This document shows, piece by piece, positions 50,093 to 60,741 of a stretch of DNA of 64,000 bases. Position 1 is the stretch's first letter, and each line of letters begins with the position of its first letter. Position numbers and translations under genes: made by a program. The stretch is from Streptomyces sp. M92 (GTDB taxonomy: Bacteria > Actinomycetota > Actinomycetes > Streptomycetales > Streptomycetaceae): NCBI RefSeq assembly GCF_028473745.1, contig NZ_CP101137.1, positions 7,075,501 to 7,139,500 on the forward strand, in the 5' to 3' direction. Under the pieces are notes generated by a model that saw nothing but the letters and a program-made list of their open reading frames with translations, ran no database searches and was not told where the DNA came from.

Positions 50093-50887
50093 GTGTCCAG
50101 CTCCGACATCTTCATCGGCGAGACCATCGGTACCGCCATACTCATCCTGCTCGGCGGCGGCGTCTGTGCCGCCGTGACGCTCAAGGCCTCCAAGGCCCGC
50201 AACGCCGGCTGGCTCGCCATCGCCTTCGGGTGGGGCTTCGCGGTCATGACGGCGGCGTACATATCGGGTCCGCTCTCCGGCGCCCACCTCAACCCCGCCG
50301 TGACGGTCGGCATCGCGGTCAAGGACGGCGACTGGAGCAACACGCCGACCTATTTCGCGGGTCAGCTCCTCGGCGCCATGATCGGCGCGGTCCTGGTCTG
50401 GATCGCCTACTACGGCCAGTTCCAGGTCCACCTCACCGACCGCGAGATCGTCGGCGGCCCCGGCGCGCAGGACACGGCGGCCAAGGCCGTCGAGGCGCAG
50501 GAGAAGGGCGCCGGCCCGGTCCTGGGCGTCTTCTCCACCGGCCCGGAGATCCGGCACACGGTCCAGAACCTCGCCACCGAGATCATCGGCACCTTCGTCC
50601 TGCTGCTCGCCATCCTGACCCAGGGCCTGAACGACGCGGGCAACGGCCTCGGCGTCCTGGGCGCCCTGATCACCGCGCTCGTCGTGGTGTCGATCGGTCT
50701 GTCGCTCGGTGGCCCGACGGGCTACGCGATCAACCCGGTCCGCGACCTCGGCCCGCGCATCGTGCACGCGCTGCTGCCGCTGCCCAACAAGGGCGGCTCC
50801 GACTGGGCCTACGCCTGGATCCCGGTCGCCGGTCCGCTGATCGGCGGTGCGCTCGCCGGAGGTGTCTACAACGTCGCGTTCGCCTGA
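50093..50887 (+). CDS. glpF: Glycerol uptake facilitator GlpF
   Basis: The 264-residue aquaglyceroporin has six membrane helices and two half-helix motifs, H-L-N-P-A-V-T and I-N-P-V-R-D-L-G-P-R; the Arg-Asp of the second is the filter of glycerol channels. It admits glycerol for phosphorylation by GlpK. A loop at about 115-165 is long, polar and Ala/Gly-rich. The GTG at 50093 has AAGGAG. It is the first gene of the glpFKD operon (gylCABX in older S. coelicolor naming). Confidence 0.96.
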   Translation: MSSSDIFIGETIGTAILILLGGGVCAAVTLKASKARNAGWLAIAFGWGFAVMTAAYISGPLSGAHLNPAVTVGIAVKDGDWSNTPTYFAGQLLGAMIGAVLVWIAYYGQFQVHLTDREIVGGPGAQDTAAKAVEAQEKGAGPVLGVFSTGPEIRHTVQNLATEIIGTFVLLLAILTQGLNDAGNGLGVLGALITALVVVSIGLSLGGPTGYAINPVRDLGPRIVHALLPLPNKGGSDWAYAWIPVAGPLIGGALAGGVYNVAFA

Positions 50888-50972
50888 GCGGGCCTCCGCT
50901 CGGCCATCATCGAGCCGCAGCACACGCGCCGTACGCACCGGCCGCCACACCACGGAAACCCAGGAGCACACA

Positions 50973-52511
<1,539 letters not shown>

Positions 52512-52519
52512 GAACCACC

Positions 52520-54136
52520 ATGACCACGCAGTCCACCCTGCAGTCCGTGCCTGCCCTGGGGACGCACCCGGCCTCCGGCTCGAACCCGGGCCGGGCCGAG
52601 ACCCGGGAACAGCTCTCCAAGGCGTCGTACGACCTCCTCGTGATCGGCGGCGGCATCCTGGGCATCTCCACCGCCTGGCACGCCGCGCAGTCCGGCCTCA
52701 GGGTGGCCGTGGTCGACGCCGGCGACTTCGCCGGCGCCACCTCCTCCGCCTCCTCCAAGCTGCTCCACGGCGGTCTGCGCTACCTGCAGACCGGCGCGGT
52801 GAAGCTGGTGGCGGAGAACCACTTCGAGCGCCGTGCGGTCTCCCGCCAGGTGGCCCCCCACCTGGCGAACCCGCTCACCTTCTACCTCCCCGTGTACAAG
52901 GGCGGGCCGCACGGCGCGGCGAAGCTGGGCGCGGGTGTCTTCGCGTACTCGGCGCTGTCCGCCTTCGGCGACGGCGTCGGCCACCTGCTCTCCCCGGCCA
53001 AGGCCGCGCAGGACGTGCCGGAGCTGCGCACCGACAACCTGAAGGCCGTGGCCGTGTACGGCGACGACCAGATGAACGACGCCCGCATGGCGCTGATGAC
53101 CGTCCGCGCGGCGGTCGACTCGGGCGCGGTCGTCCTCAACCACGCCGAGGTCACCGGTCTGCGCTTCACCAAGGGCCGGGTGACCGGCGCCGAGCTGAAG
53201 GACCGGCTGACCGGCGACGAGTTCGGCGTGAACGCGCGCCTGGTGCTCAACGCCACCGGCCCCTGGGTCGACCACCTGCGCCGCATGGAGGACCCGAACG
53301 CGGCGCCGTCCATCCGCCTGTCCAAGGGCGCGCACCTGGTGCTCAAGCGCACGGCGCCCTGGAGGGCGGCGCTGGCGACCCCCATCGACAAGTACCGCAT
53401 CACCTTCGCCCTCCCCTGGGAGGACATGCTGCTGCTCGGCACGACCGACGAGGAGTTCGAGGGCGACCCGGCGGACGTCGCGGTCAACGAGAAGGACACC
53501 GCGCAGATCCTCGACGAGGCCGCGTTCTCCATCCGCGACCAGCAGCTCGACCGGGACCTGATCACGTACTCCTTCGCGGGTCTGCGGGTGCTGCCGGGCG
53601 GCCCCGGTGACACCGCGAAGGCCAAGCGCGAGACGGTCGTCAGCGAGGGCCGGGGCGGCATGCTGTCCGTCGCGGGCGGCAAGTGGACCACCTTCCGCCA
53701 CATCGGCCGTACGGTGATGAAGAAGCTGGAGGCGCTGCCGGGCCACCCCCTCGGCGACGACTTCGAGCCGGTCTCCACGCTGCCGAAGAAGCTGCCGCTG
53801 CCCGGCGTCGCCAACCCGCGCGCGGTCGCCCACCGGCTGCTGGTGGACGGCCCGGCACCCGGCCCGCGGATGGCGGCGGACACCGCGCGGCACCTGGCCA
53901 CCCACTACGGTTCGCTGGCCTTCGACATCGCCCGGCTCGCCAACGAGTCCCCGGAGCTGGCGGAGCGCGTCCACCCGGACGCCCCGGAGATCTGGGCGCA
54001 GGTCGTGTGGGCGCGGGACCACGAGTGGGCCGAGACGCCCGACGACGTGCTGCGCCGCCGCACCACGCTGACGATCCGCGGCCTCGCCACGGACGACGTG
54101 CGGGCGAAGGTGCAGGACCTGCTCGACAAGAAGTAG
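52520..54136 (+). CDS. glpD: Glycerol-3-phosphate dehydrogenase GlpD
   Basis: The 538-residue FAD enzyme oxidises glycerol-3-phosphate to dihydroxyacetone phosphate at the membrane, feeding electrons to the quinone pool. The dinucleotide fold V-I-G-G-G-I-L-G-I-S-T-A lies near residue 42; L-L-H-G-G-L-R-Y-L and the C-terminal DAO domain (T-P-D-D-V-L-R-R-R-T) are present. It starts 8 bases after glpK and ends the operon. Confidence 0.96.
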   Translation: MTTQSTLQSVPALGTHPASGSNPGRAETREQLSKASYDLLVIGGGILGISTAWHAAQSGLRVAVVDAGDFAGATSSASSKLLHGGLRYLQTGAVKLVAENHFERRAVSRQVAPHLANPLTFYLPVYKGGPHGAAKLGAGVFAYSALSAFGDGVGHLLSPAKAAQDVPELRTDNLKAVAVYGDDQMNDARMALMTVRAAVDSGAVVLNHAEVTGLRFTKGRVTGAELKDRLTGDEFGVNARLVLNATGPWVDHLRRMEDPNAAPSIRLSKGAHLVLKRTAPWRAALATPIDKYRITFALPWEDMLLLGTTDEEFEGDPADVAVNEKDTAQILDEAAFSIRDQQLDRDLITYSFAGLRVLPGGPGDTAKAKRETVVSEGRGGMLSVAGGKWTTFRHIGRTVMKKLEALPGHPLGDDFEPVSTLPKKLPLPGVANPRAVAHRLLVDGPAPGPRMAADTARHLATHYGSLAFDIARLANESPELAERVHPDAPEIWAQVVWARDHEWAETPDDVLRRRTTLTIRGLATDDVRAKVQDLLDKK

Positions 54137-54152
54137 GCCCCGTCGCGCCGTT

Positions 54153-54187
54153 CGCGCCCGGTCCCGGCCGTCCCGGGGCCGGGCGCG
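54153..54187 (+). terminator. Terminator of the glycerol operon
   Basis: A 9-base G/C stem (54153-54161 with 54179-54187), extendable by inner ccc/ggg pairs, begins 16 bases after the glpD stop. Confidence 0.6.
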
Positions 54188-54382
54188 GCCGTTGCGTGAC
54201 GCCGGTGAGGTGTCCGGACGGCCGCGAACGGGACATGGCGGGGGCGCGGTCGGCCGGGGGTTCCGAGCCGCCGGAACGGGGCAGTGATCCGTTCACTCCC
54301 CCGTGCACGGGGGCTGCGGGCGGCCCCTCGGCACGCCGTAAGGTTGGGGGGTACGCGAGGGCACGTCGGAAGGAGGCGCTGG

Positions 54383-55372
54383 GTGATCGAGCTCGAGGGG
54401 GTTCCCGAGCTGGTCGACCCGGTCATGGTGGCCGCGTTCGAGGGCTGGAACGACGCCGGCGACGCCGCCTCCACCGCGGTCGCGCATCTCGACCGGGAGT
54501 GGAAGGGCGAGGTGTTCGCGGCACTGGACGCGGAGGACTACTACGACTTCCAGGTCAACCGGCCCACGGTGTTCATCGAGGACGGCGTCCGCAAGGTCAC
54601 CTGGCCGACGACCAGGCTGTCGGTGGTCCGGGTCGGCGGCGACAAACCGCGCGACCTGGTCCTGGTCCGCGGCATCGAACCGTCCATGCGCTGGCGCTCG
54701 TTCTGCAACGAACTGCTGGGCTTCGCCCACGAGCTGGGCGTCGAGCTGGTGGTCGTCCTGGGCGCGCTGCTGGGCGACACCCCGCACACCCGTCCGGTGC
54801 CGGTCAGCGGGACCACGTCCGACGCCGATCTGGCGCGGCGCATGGACCTGGAGGAGACCAAGTACGAGGGGCCCACGGGCATCGTCGGCATCCTCCAGGA
54901 GGCGTGCACGCACGCGGGCGTACCGGCCGTGTCGCTGTGGGCGGCGGTGCCGCACTACGTGTCGCAGCCGCCCAACCCGAAGGCCACGCTGGCCCTGCTG
55001 AACCGGCTGGAGGACCTGATCGACGTACGCATCCCGCTGGGCGAGCTGCCCGAGGACGCGCGTGCCTGGCAGGTGGGTGTGGACCAGCTGGCCGCCGAGG
55101 ACAGCGAGGTCGCCGAGTACGTCCAGTCGCTGGAGGAGGCCCGGGACACCGCGGAGCTGCCGGAGGCGTCGGGCGAGGCGATCGCCCGCGAGTTCGAGCG
55201 TTATCTGCGCCGCCGGGACGGCTCGGGACCGGGCCAGCCGGGCGGGCACGCCACGGCGGACGGGGATCCGTCCCCCGGGGCGCCGTATCTGCGGGACAAC
55301 CCGAGCGGGCGGACCCGCCCGCCGCGGCCGCCGAAGGCGAGCGGGGACGACGAGGAGTCGTCGGAGGACTGA
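54383..55372 (+). CDS. PAC2-family protein
   Basis: The 329-residue product belongs to the PAC2 (proteasome assembly chaperone 2-like) family: M-V-A-A-F-E-G-W-N-D-A-G at about 15-26 and G-A-L-L-G-D-T-P-H-T-R-P. The function of the bacterial family is unsettled; it is found next to mshC in many actinobacteria, as here. The last 50 residues are low-complexity. The GTG at 54383 has an excellent GGAAGGAGG site. It is convergent with mshC. Confidence 0.88.
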   Translation: MIELEGVPELVDPVMVAAFEGWNDAGDAASTAVAHLDREWKGEVFAALDAEDYYDFQVNRPTVFIEDGVRKVTWPTTRLSVVRVGGDKPRDLVLVRGIEPSMRWRSFCNELLGFAHELGVELVVVLGALLGDTPHTRPVPVSGTTSDADLARRMDLEETKYEGPTGIVGILQEACTHAGVPAVSLWAAVPHYVSQPPNPKATLALLNRLEDLIDVRIPLGELPEDARAWQVGVDQLAAEDSEVAEYVQSLEEARDTAELPEASGEAIAREFERYLRRRDGSGPGQPGGHATADGDPSPGAPYLRDNPSGRTRPPRPPKASGDDEESSED

Positions 55373-55383
55373 ACCGACGTGAC

Positions 55384-55414
55384 AGGGGGCGCCTCCCGGT
55401 GGGAAGCGCCCCCT
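55384..55414. terminator. Bidirectional terminator between the PAC2 gene and mshC
   Basis: A 9-base stem (agggggcgc with its complement, 55384-55392 and 55406-55414), extendable by tccc/ggga, sits in the 61 bases between convergent genes. Confidence 0.75.
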
Positions 55415-55433
55415 TCGCGTGTACGGCCGGTGC

Positions 55434-56663
55434 CTACAGGGCGACGCCGAGCAGCGCGTCGACGGCGCGGGACACCACGCCGGGTGCGCCGGTGTCCGTG
55501 CCGCCGCTCTCCTGCTGGCGGGCGGCCCAGCGGTCGACGGCGTCGAGCGCCGCCGGGGAGTCCAGGTCGTTCGCGAGAGCCGCGCGGATCTCCTCGACCA
55601 GCGCCTCGGCGGGCGGACCGTCGGGCCGGGAGACGGCGGCGCGCCAGCGGTCCAGCCGGGCCAGGGCGTCCTGGAGGACCTGATCGGTCCACTCCCAGTC
55701 GGAGCGGTAGTGGTGGGCGAGCAGCGTGAGCCGGATGGCGGCGGGGTCGACGCCCTCGCGGCGCAGCTGCGACACGAAGACCAGGTTGCCCCTGGACTTG
55801 GACATCTTCTCGCCGTCCAGCCCGACCATGCCGGCGTGGACGTACGCCTTGGCCATGGGGAACTCGCCGGTGAGCGCCTGGGCGTGCGAGGCGCCCATCT
55901 CGTGGTGCGGGAAGGCGAGGTCGGAGCCGCCGCCCTGGACGTCGAAGCCCATGCCGAGGTGGTCGAGTGCGATGGCCACGCACTCGATGTGCCAGCCGGG
56001 GCGCCCGCGGCCGAGCGAGCCGCCGTCCCAGCTGGGCTCGCCCTCGCGGGCCGCCATCCACAGCATCGGGTCGAGCGGGTTCTTCTTGCCCGGCCGGTCC
56101 GGGTCGCCGCCCCGCTCGGCGGAGAGCAGCCGCATGGCGGCGGCGTCCAGGTGGGAGACCTGGCCGAAGTGCGGGTCGGCCTCGACCGAGAAGTAGGTGT
56201 CGCCCTCGAGCTCGTAGGCCGCGCCCGACTCCCGCAGCCGCTCGACGAGCGGCACGATCCCGGGTATGGCCTCGACGGCGCCTATGTAGTGCCGGGGCGG
56301 CAGCATCCGCAGCGCCGTCATGTCCTCGCGGAAGAGGGCGGTCTCCTTCTCGGCGAGGGCGGTCCAGTCGACGCCGTCGCGCACGGCCCGCTCCAGCAGC
56401 GGATCGTCGACGTCGGTGACGTTCTGGACGTAGTGGACCTGCCGCTTGGTGTCGAGCCACACGCGCTGCACGAGGTCGAACGCGTTGTAGGTCGCCGCGT
56501 GCCCCATGTGGGTGGCGTCGTACGGTGTGATGCCGCAGACGTAGATGCGGGCGACGGGACCGGGGTCGAGGGTGACCAGGCCTCCGGTCGCGGTGTCGTG
56601 GATCCTCAGGTCGCGGCCCTGACCAGGCAGGGCGGGGACCTCGGAAGCGGGCCAGGCATGCAT
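55434..56663 (-). CDS. mshC: Cysteine:1D-myo-inositol 2-amino-2-deoxy-glucoside ligase MshC
   Basis: The 409-residue enzyme performs the third step of mycothiol synthesis, joining cysteine to GlcN-Ins with ATP. It is a class I cysteinyl-tRNA synthetase relative: zinc ligand Cys43 in Y-V-C-G-I-T-P-Y-D-A, HIGH-like H-M-G-H at 52-55, G-W-H-I-E-C, F-P-H-H-E and the K-M-S-K-S-R-G-N loop near 290. It lacks the tRNA anticodon-binding domain and is shorter than CysRS, which identifies MshC. The gap upstream of its start holds a minisatellite. Confidence 0.96.
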   Translation of the reverse strand: MHAWPASEVPALPGQGRDLRIHDTATGGLVTLDPGPVARIYVCGITPYDATHMGHAATYNAFDLVQRVWLDTKRQVHYVQNVTDVDDPLLERAVRDGVDWTALAEKETALFREDMTALRMLPPRHYIGAVEAIPGIVPLVERLRESGAAYELEGDTYFSVEADPHFGQVSHLDAAAMRLLSAERGGDPDRPGKKNPLDPMLWMAAREGEPSWDGGSLGRGRPGWHIECVAIALDHLGMGFDVQGGGSDLAFPHHEMGASHAQALTGEFPMAKAYVHAGMVGLDGEKMSKSRGNLVFVSQLRREGVDPAAIRLTLLAHHYRSDWEWTDQVLQDALARLDRWRAAVSRPDGPPAEALVEEIRAALANDLDSPAALDAVDRWAARQQESGGTDTGAPGVVSRAVDALLGVAL

Positions 56664-57015
56664 GTCATGAGCCTAACCGGACGGATGTTCCGTACACGAA
56701 CCGGACCGGCCGGATGGCCGGTAGGGCACTCTTGCGCGACACCGGCCGGTGTGCCACGGCCTCACCGGCGGACGTCCGGGGCCCGCACCGGTGGAAGCAC
56801 GACTTCGACCACAGGCGCACAGGCGCCCGCACCGGGCGCCGCACGCAGACCCGCACCGGGCGCCGCGCGGAGAACCGCACCGACGAAGCACCGGGGCACA
56901 CCGGCCGACGCGCCGCGGCGCGACCGGCACTCGCGCGGGAGCGTGACAGCCGACGTACGACGCCCCGCACCGACGGACCTGCGGGGGACCGCACCGGCCG
57001 AGACGCCGGGGCCGT

Positions 57016-57470
57016 GCCGGCCGCGGTGCCGAGGCGCGGTGGCCACGGTGCCGGAGCCGTGCCGACCACGGTGCCGAGACGCGGTGGCCGCAGTGCCGGA
57101 GCCGTGCCGACCACGGTGCCGAGACGCGGTGGCCACGGTGCCGGAGCCGTGCCGACCACGGTGCCGAGACGCGGTGGCCACGGTGCCGGAGCCGTGCCGA
57201 CCACGGTGCCGAGGCGCGGTGGCCACGGTGCCGGAGCCGTGCCGACCACGGTGCCGAGACGCGGTGGCCACGGTGCCGGAGCCGTGCCGACCACGGTGCC
57301 GAGGCGCGGTGGCCGCAGTGCCGGAGCCGTGCCGACCACGGTGCCGAGGCGCAGTGGCCGCAGTGCCGGAGCCGTGCCGACCACGGTGCCGAGGCGCAGT
57401 GGCCGCAGTGCCGGAGCCGTGCCGACCGCGGTGCCGAGGCGCGGTGGCCGCGGTGCCGAGGCGCGGTGGC
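57016..57470. repeat. 45-bp minisatellite, about ten copies
   Basis: Units start at 57016, 57061, 57106, 57151, 57196, 57241, 57286, 57331, 57376 and 57421, each 45 bases, beginning gccgaccacggtgccgag and containing ccggagccgt. Copies differ at few positions (a/g in gag[a/g]cgcggtgg, cacgg/cgcag). It fills the middle of an 851-base gap between the mshC start and the SCO1664-type gene. Because the unit is a multiple of three, several frames stay open as a 15-residue repeat (R-R-G-G-H-G-A-G-A-V-P-T-T-V-P on +), but none has a start signal or codon bias. The flanks (56664-57015, 57471-57514) hold nothing recognised. Confidence 0.92.
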
Positions 57471-57514
57471 CACGGTGCCGGGGCGGCGGTGGCCGACGGG
57501 TGTCGGTGTCGGTC

Positions 57515-58345
57515 CTACACGGGTGGCCACGGGATGGCCGGCCACTCACCGCCCGGTTCCGGGTGCTTGCCGGACGTCAGCAGGGCGTCGACCCGCGCGC
57601 GGGTGGCGGTGAGTTCGGCGGGGGTGATGAGGGCGCCGAGACGGGTCGCCAGCGTTCCGCCGTCCCCGAGGGCCTCCCTGAGACCGTCGAGGGCGGCCAG
57701 GGCCTCCCCGGTGAGGGTCTCGCCCGCCCAGCCCCACAGCAGGGTGCGCAGCTTGTCCTCGGCGTGGAAGGTGACGCCGTGGTCGATGCCGTACAGCCGC
57801 TCCCCGGCGGCGGGCAGCAGGTGGCCGCCCTTGCGGTCGGCGTTGTTGATCACGGCGTCCAGGACGGCGAGCCGGCGCAGCCGCTCGTCGTCGGCGTGCA
57901 CGAGGAGGGCGGTGCGCCCCTCCCCCACCTCGGCCAGGGCGACCGCCTTCCAGCCGGGGCCGGGCTGCTCGGTGTCCACCAGGGCGAGCAGTTCCGTCTC
58001 CGGAACCGACTCGATCCACAGCTGGACCATGCCCTCGCCGTAGGGCCCGTCGCGCAGCACGGTCGGCGGGACCAGGCCCCAGCCGGTCGCCTCGGAGACC
58101 TCGTACGCGGCGACCTCGCGCTGGGCGAGGGTGCCGTCGGGGAAGTCCCACAGGGGCCGCTCCCCGGCGACCGGCTTGTAGACGCAGGCCGCCTCGCGTC
58201 CCTCGTGCGTGACCGTGCAGTACAGCGCCGCGTTGGAGGCGTCACGGATGCGTCCGCGCACGGTCAGCTCGCCCAGGGCGAGCAGCTCGGCGGCCGCCGT
58301 GTCGGTGGTCACGCTCCGCGGCGGTATCCGTTCTGGCGCGGACAT
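57515..58345 (-). CDS. SCO1664-family protein (HipA/PI3-kinase-like fold)
   Basis: The 276-residue product matches the actinobacterial SCO1664 family. It has L-L-A-L-G-E-L-T-V-R-G-R, the nucleotide-binding-like V-Y-K-P-V-A-G-E-R-P-L-W-D-F-P, N-N-A-D-R-K-G-G-H and G-I-D-H-G-V-T-F-H, recalling the catalytic and DxD-type loops of HipA-like protein kinases. Function is unproved. The ATG at 58345 has GGAAGGACACGT; a GTG at 58312 overlaps the DUF3090 stop and is an alternative. It overlaps DUF3090 by 37 bases and ends next to the minisatellite. Confidence 0.88.
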   Translation of the reverse strand: MSAPERIPPRSVTTDTAAAELLALGELTVRGRIRDASNAALYCTVTHEGREAACVYKPVAGERPLWDFPDGTLAQREVAAYEVSEATGWGLVPPTVLRDGPYGEGMVQLWIESVPETELLALVDTEQPGPGWKAVALAEVGEGRTALLVHADDERLRRLAVLDAVINNADRKGGHLLPAAGERLYGIDHGVTFHAEDKLRTLLWGWAGETLTGEALAALDGLREALGDGGTLATRLGALITPAELTATRARVDALLTSGKHPEPGGEWPAIPWPPV

Positions 58346-58899
58346 ACGTGTCCTTCCGGGTCGAGCGGGAGGCTGCACAGCGGGCACGGCGGCCGCCCGG
58401 CGTTGACGACGTCGAGGGCGCGCTTGGCGAAGGCCCTGGCCTGCGCGCCGGTGAGGCGGACCCTCAGCATCGGGGGGCCGTTCTCCTCGTCCTGGAGGAG
58501 CCGCTCCTCGGCCTCCGCCAGGTCCTCCTCGGACTCGGCGTCCAGCTCCACGAGTGCCTGGGCCTCGACGATCATGCGCTGGTCCTCGCCGTCCCAGGCG
58601 AGCGCCATGGTGCCGACCCGGAACTCCTCCTCGACGGGGGTGTCCAGCGGCGCCGTGTCGGCGGGGCCGGTGGGGGCCATGGCGGGGACCTCGGTGCTGC
58701 CGCCGCTGCGCCGTACGACCTCGTCGAGGAGTTCGTCCATGCGCTCGGCGAGAGCGGCCACCTGGGTCTTCTCCAGGGCCACGCTGGTCACCCGGGAGCC
58801 GGCGGAAGCCTGGAGGAAGAAGGTACGGCGCCCGGGCAGTCCGACCGTGCCGGCCACGAAACGTTCCGGTTGGTCGTAGAGGAACACCTGACGGGACAC
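58309..58899 (-). CDS. DUF3090 protein
   Basis: The 196-residue protein of unknown function carries R-R-T-F-F-L-Q-A, an acidic middle (about 130-150, E-S-E-E-D-L-A-E-A-E-E) and a C-terminal zinc-ribbon-like C-P-L-C...H-V-C-P-R-Q. It is the middle gene of the conserved trio histidine phosphatase-DUF3090-SCO1664. The GTG at 58899 has GGAGACAGG upstream. Its 3' end overlaps the SCO1664-type gene. Confidence 0.9.
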   Translation of the reverse strand: MSRQVFLYDQPERFVAGTVGLPGRRTFFLQASAGSRVTSVALEKTQVAALAERMDELLDEVVRRSGGSTEVPAMAPTGPADTAPLDTPVEEEFRVGTMALAWDGEDQRMIVEAQALVELDAESEEDLAEAEERLLQDEENGPPMLRVRLTGAQARAFAKRALDVVNAGRPPCPLCSLPLDPEGHVCPRQNGYRRGA

Positions 58900-58983
58900 G
58901 TCCTGTCTCCATGAGAAGTCGTAAGAGCGGGAAGGGCGGGGTGGGTCACTGCTGCGGTCGCTTCACCCTACTGCGGCCGACGA

Positions 58984-59670
58984 TCACGGTGCGCCCGCAC
59001 CGCCACCGACGGTGGCCTCGTCGCCGGGCGGCTCCTCGCGCGGGGCCAGCGAGGCGAAGTCGCCGGTGTCGCCGAGGCGGACGAGGAACGGGCGCAGCCT
59101 GGTGTAGCGGATCGCGGTGACGGAGCAGGGCTCGACGGAGATCCGCTGGAAGAGGTCGAGGTGCAGGCCCAGCGCCTCCGCGACGAGGGACTTGATGATG
59201 TCGCCGTGGGAGCACATGAGGTAGACGGCGTCGGCGCCGTGGTCGCGTTCCACGCGCGCGTTCCACTCGCGGACCGCCTCGGCGGCGCGGGTCTGCATGG
59301 CGCGCATCGACTCGCCGCCGGGGAACGCGGCGGCGGAGGGGTGCGCCTGGACCACCTCCATCAGCGGCTCGTCCTTGAGCTCGGCGAGCTTGCGGCCGGA
59401 CCAGTCGCCGTAGTGGCACTCCCCGATCCGCTCGTCGGTGTGCGCCCGCAGCCCGGGCCGGGCGTCGAGGAGCGGCCGGATCGTCTCCTGGCAGCGCTGC
59501 AGGGGGCTGGAGACGATCTCGGACAGGGGCAGGCCGGCGAGGCGGCCGGGCAGCGCGGCGGCCTGCGCGGCCCCGCGTTCGTCGAGGGCGACGCCGGGCG
59601 TCCAGCCGGCGAGCAGCCCCTCGGTGTTGGCGGTGGAACGTCCGTGCCTGACCAGGATCAGCGTGGGCAT
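58984..59670 (-). CDS. Histidine phosphatase (phosphoglycerate mutase-like, MSMEG_4193 family)
   Basis: The 228-residue product has the catalytic L-V-R-H-G-R-S-T at 5-12 (His8), a second-half S-H-G-D-I-I-K motif near 150 with the partner His, and E-C-H-Y-G-D-W. It belongs to the family seen with DUF3090 and SCO1664-type genes in actinobacteria. The substrate is unknown. The ATG at 59670 starts M-P-T-L-I-L-V-R-H-G; the frame is open 27 codons further without similarity. Confidence 0.9.
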   Translation of the reverse strand: MPTLILVRHGRSTANTEGLLAGWTPGVALDERGAAQAAALPGRLAGLPLSEIVSSPLQRCQETIRPLLDARPGLRAHTDERIGECHYGDWSGRKLAELKDEPLMEVVQAHPSAAAFPGGESMRAMQTRAAEAVREWNARVERDHGADAVYLMCSHGDIIKSLVAEALGLHLDLFQRISVEPCSVTAIRYTRLRPFLVRLGDTGDFASLAPREEPPGDEATVGGGAGAP

Positions 59671-59722
59671 GCGGACAGGGTAGGCATACGACCCGGTGCG
59701 CGGGCGCCGGGGCGGAGGGAGA

Positions 59723-60727
59723 ATGCGTTCGGTGATCGTCGACTGCGCCATCTACCGGGACGGGCACCGAACGGACGGGCCCGAGGACTTCTCCGACGCG
59801 CTCGGTGAGGCGCGCTCCGGGGGCGGCTTCGTCTGGATCGGGCTGCACGAGCCGTCCGAGGAGGAGTTCGACCTGGTCACCGAGGAGTTCGCGCTGCATC
59901 CGCTGGCGGTGGAGGACGCCCTCAAGGCGCACCAGCGGCCGAAGCTGGAGGTCTACGAGGACTCGCTCTTCGCGGTCCTGAAGCCGGTGGTGTACGAGCC
60001 GGAGAGCGACGCGGTGTCCACCGGCGAGCTCATGATCTTCCTGGGCGACGCGTTCGTGGTCGTCGTCCGGCACGGCGAGGGCTCCCCGCTGAAGGACGTG
60101 CGGCAGCGCCTGGAGCACGAGCCCGAGCTGCTCGGCAAGGGCCCCACCTCGGTGCTGTACGCGATAGCGGACGCCGCCGTCGACCACTACCTGGACGTGG
60201 CGGTGGAACTGCAGAACGACCTGGAGGAGCTGGAGGCGGAGGTGTTCTCGCCGGACGGCGGCGGCTCGCGGCACACCGCGTCGCGGATCTACACCTTCAA
60301 GCGGCAGATCCTGGAGTTCCGCCGGGCGACGGGTCCGCTGGCTCCGCCGCTGGCCCGGCTGGCCGGGACGGGGGCGTTCGGCGCCGGGGTGCCGTACGTG
60401 AACGAGAAGGCGCGGCCCTTCTTCCGGGACGTCAGCGACCACCTCTCGCGCGTCAACGAGTCGGTGGAGGGCCTGGACCGGCTGGTCTCCGACATCCTGT
60501 CGGCGCACCTGGCGCAGACGAGCGTCCGGCAGAACGACGACATGCGGAAGATCTCCGCGTGGGCGGCCATGGCGGCGGTCCCCACGATGGTCGCGGGGGT
60601 CTACGGCATGAACTTCGAGCACATGCCGGAGCTGCGCTGGGAGTGGGGATATCCGGCGGTGATCGTGCTGATGGCCGGGCTGGAGGTGCTGCTCTTCCGG
60701 CTGTTCAAGCGGCGGGGCTGGCTCTGA
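59723..60727 (+). CDS. corA: CorA-family magnesium/cobalt transporter
   Basis: The 334-residue product has the large cytoplasmic N-terminal domain with acidic helices and two C-terminal membrane helices, the first ending in the Y-G-M-N signature (about 294-297) that forms the pore entrance. The periplasmic loop after it is F-E-H-M-P-E-L. A GGAGGGAGA site precedes the ATG at 59723. It is divergent from the histidine phosphatase and convergent with the ferritin-like gene. Confidence 0.95.
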   Translation: MRSVIVDCAIYRDGHRTDGPEDFSDALGEARSGGGFVWIGLHEPSEEEFDLVTEEFALHPLAVEDALKAHQRPKLEVYEDSLFAVLKPVVYEPESDAVSTGELMIFLGDAFVVVVRHGEGSPLKDVRQRLEHEPELLGKGPTSVLYAIADAAVDHYLDVAVELQNDLEELEAEVFSPDGGGSRHTASRIYTFKRQILEFRRATGPLAPPLARLAGTGAFGAGVPYVNEKARPFFRDVSDHLSRVNESVEGLDRLVSDILSAHLAQTSVRQNDDMRKISAWAAMAAVPTMVAGVYGMNFEHMPELRWEWGYPAVIVLMAGLEVLLFRLFKRRGWL

Positions 60728-60741
60728 GGGAGCCGTGCCGC

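Noticed and set aside
55434..56663. Cysteinyl-tRNA synthetase
   Set aside because: The catalytic core is similar, but the protein lacks the anticodon-binding end and has the MshC N terminus and the PAC2 neighbour.
56665..57549. Open frames through the 45-bp repeat on both strands that look like 15-residue repeat proteins
   Set aside because: Several frames are open at once because the unit is a multiple of three and lacks stops; none has a credible start or codon-position bias.
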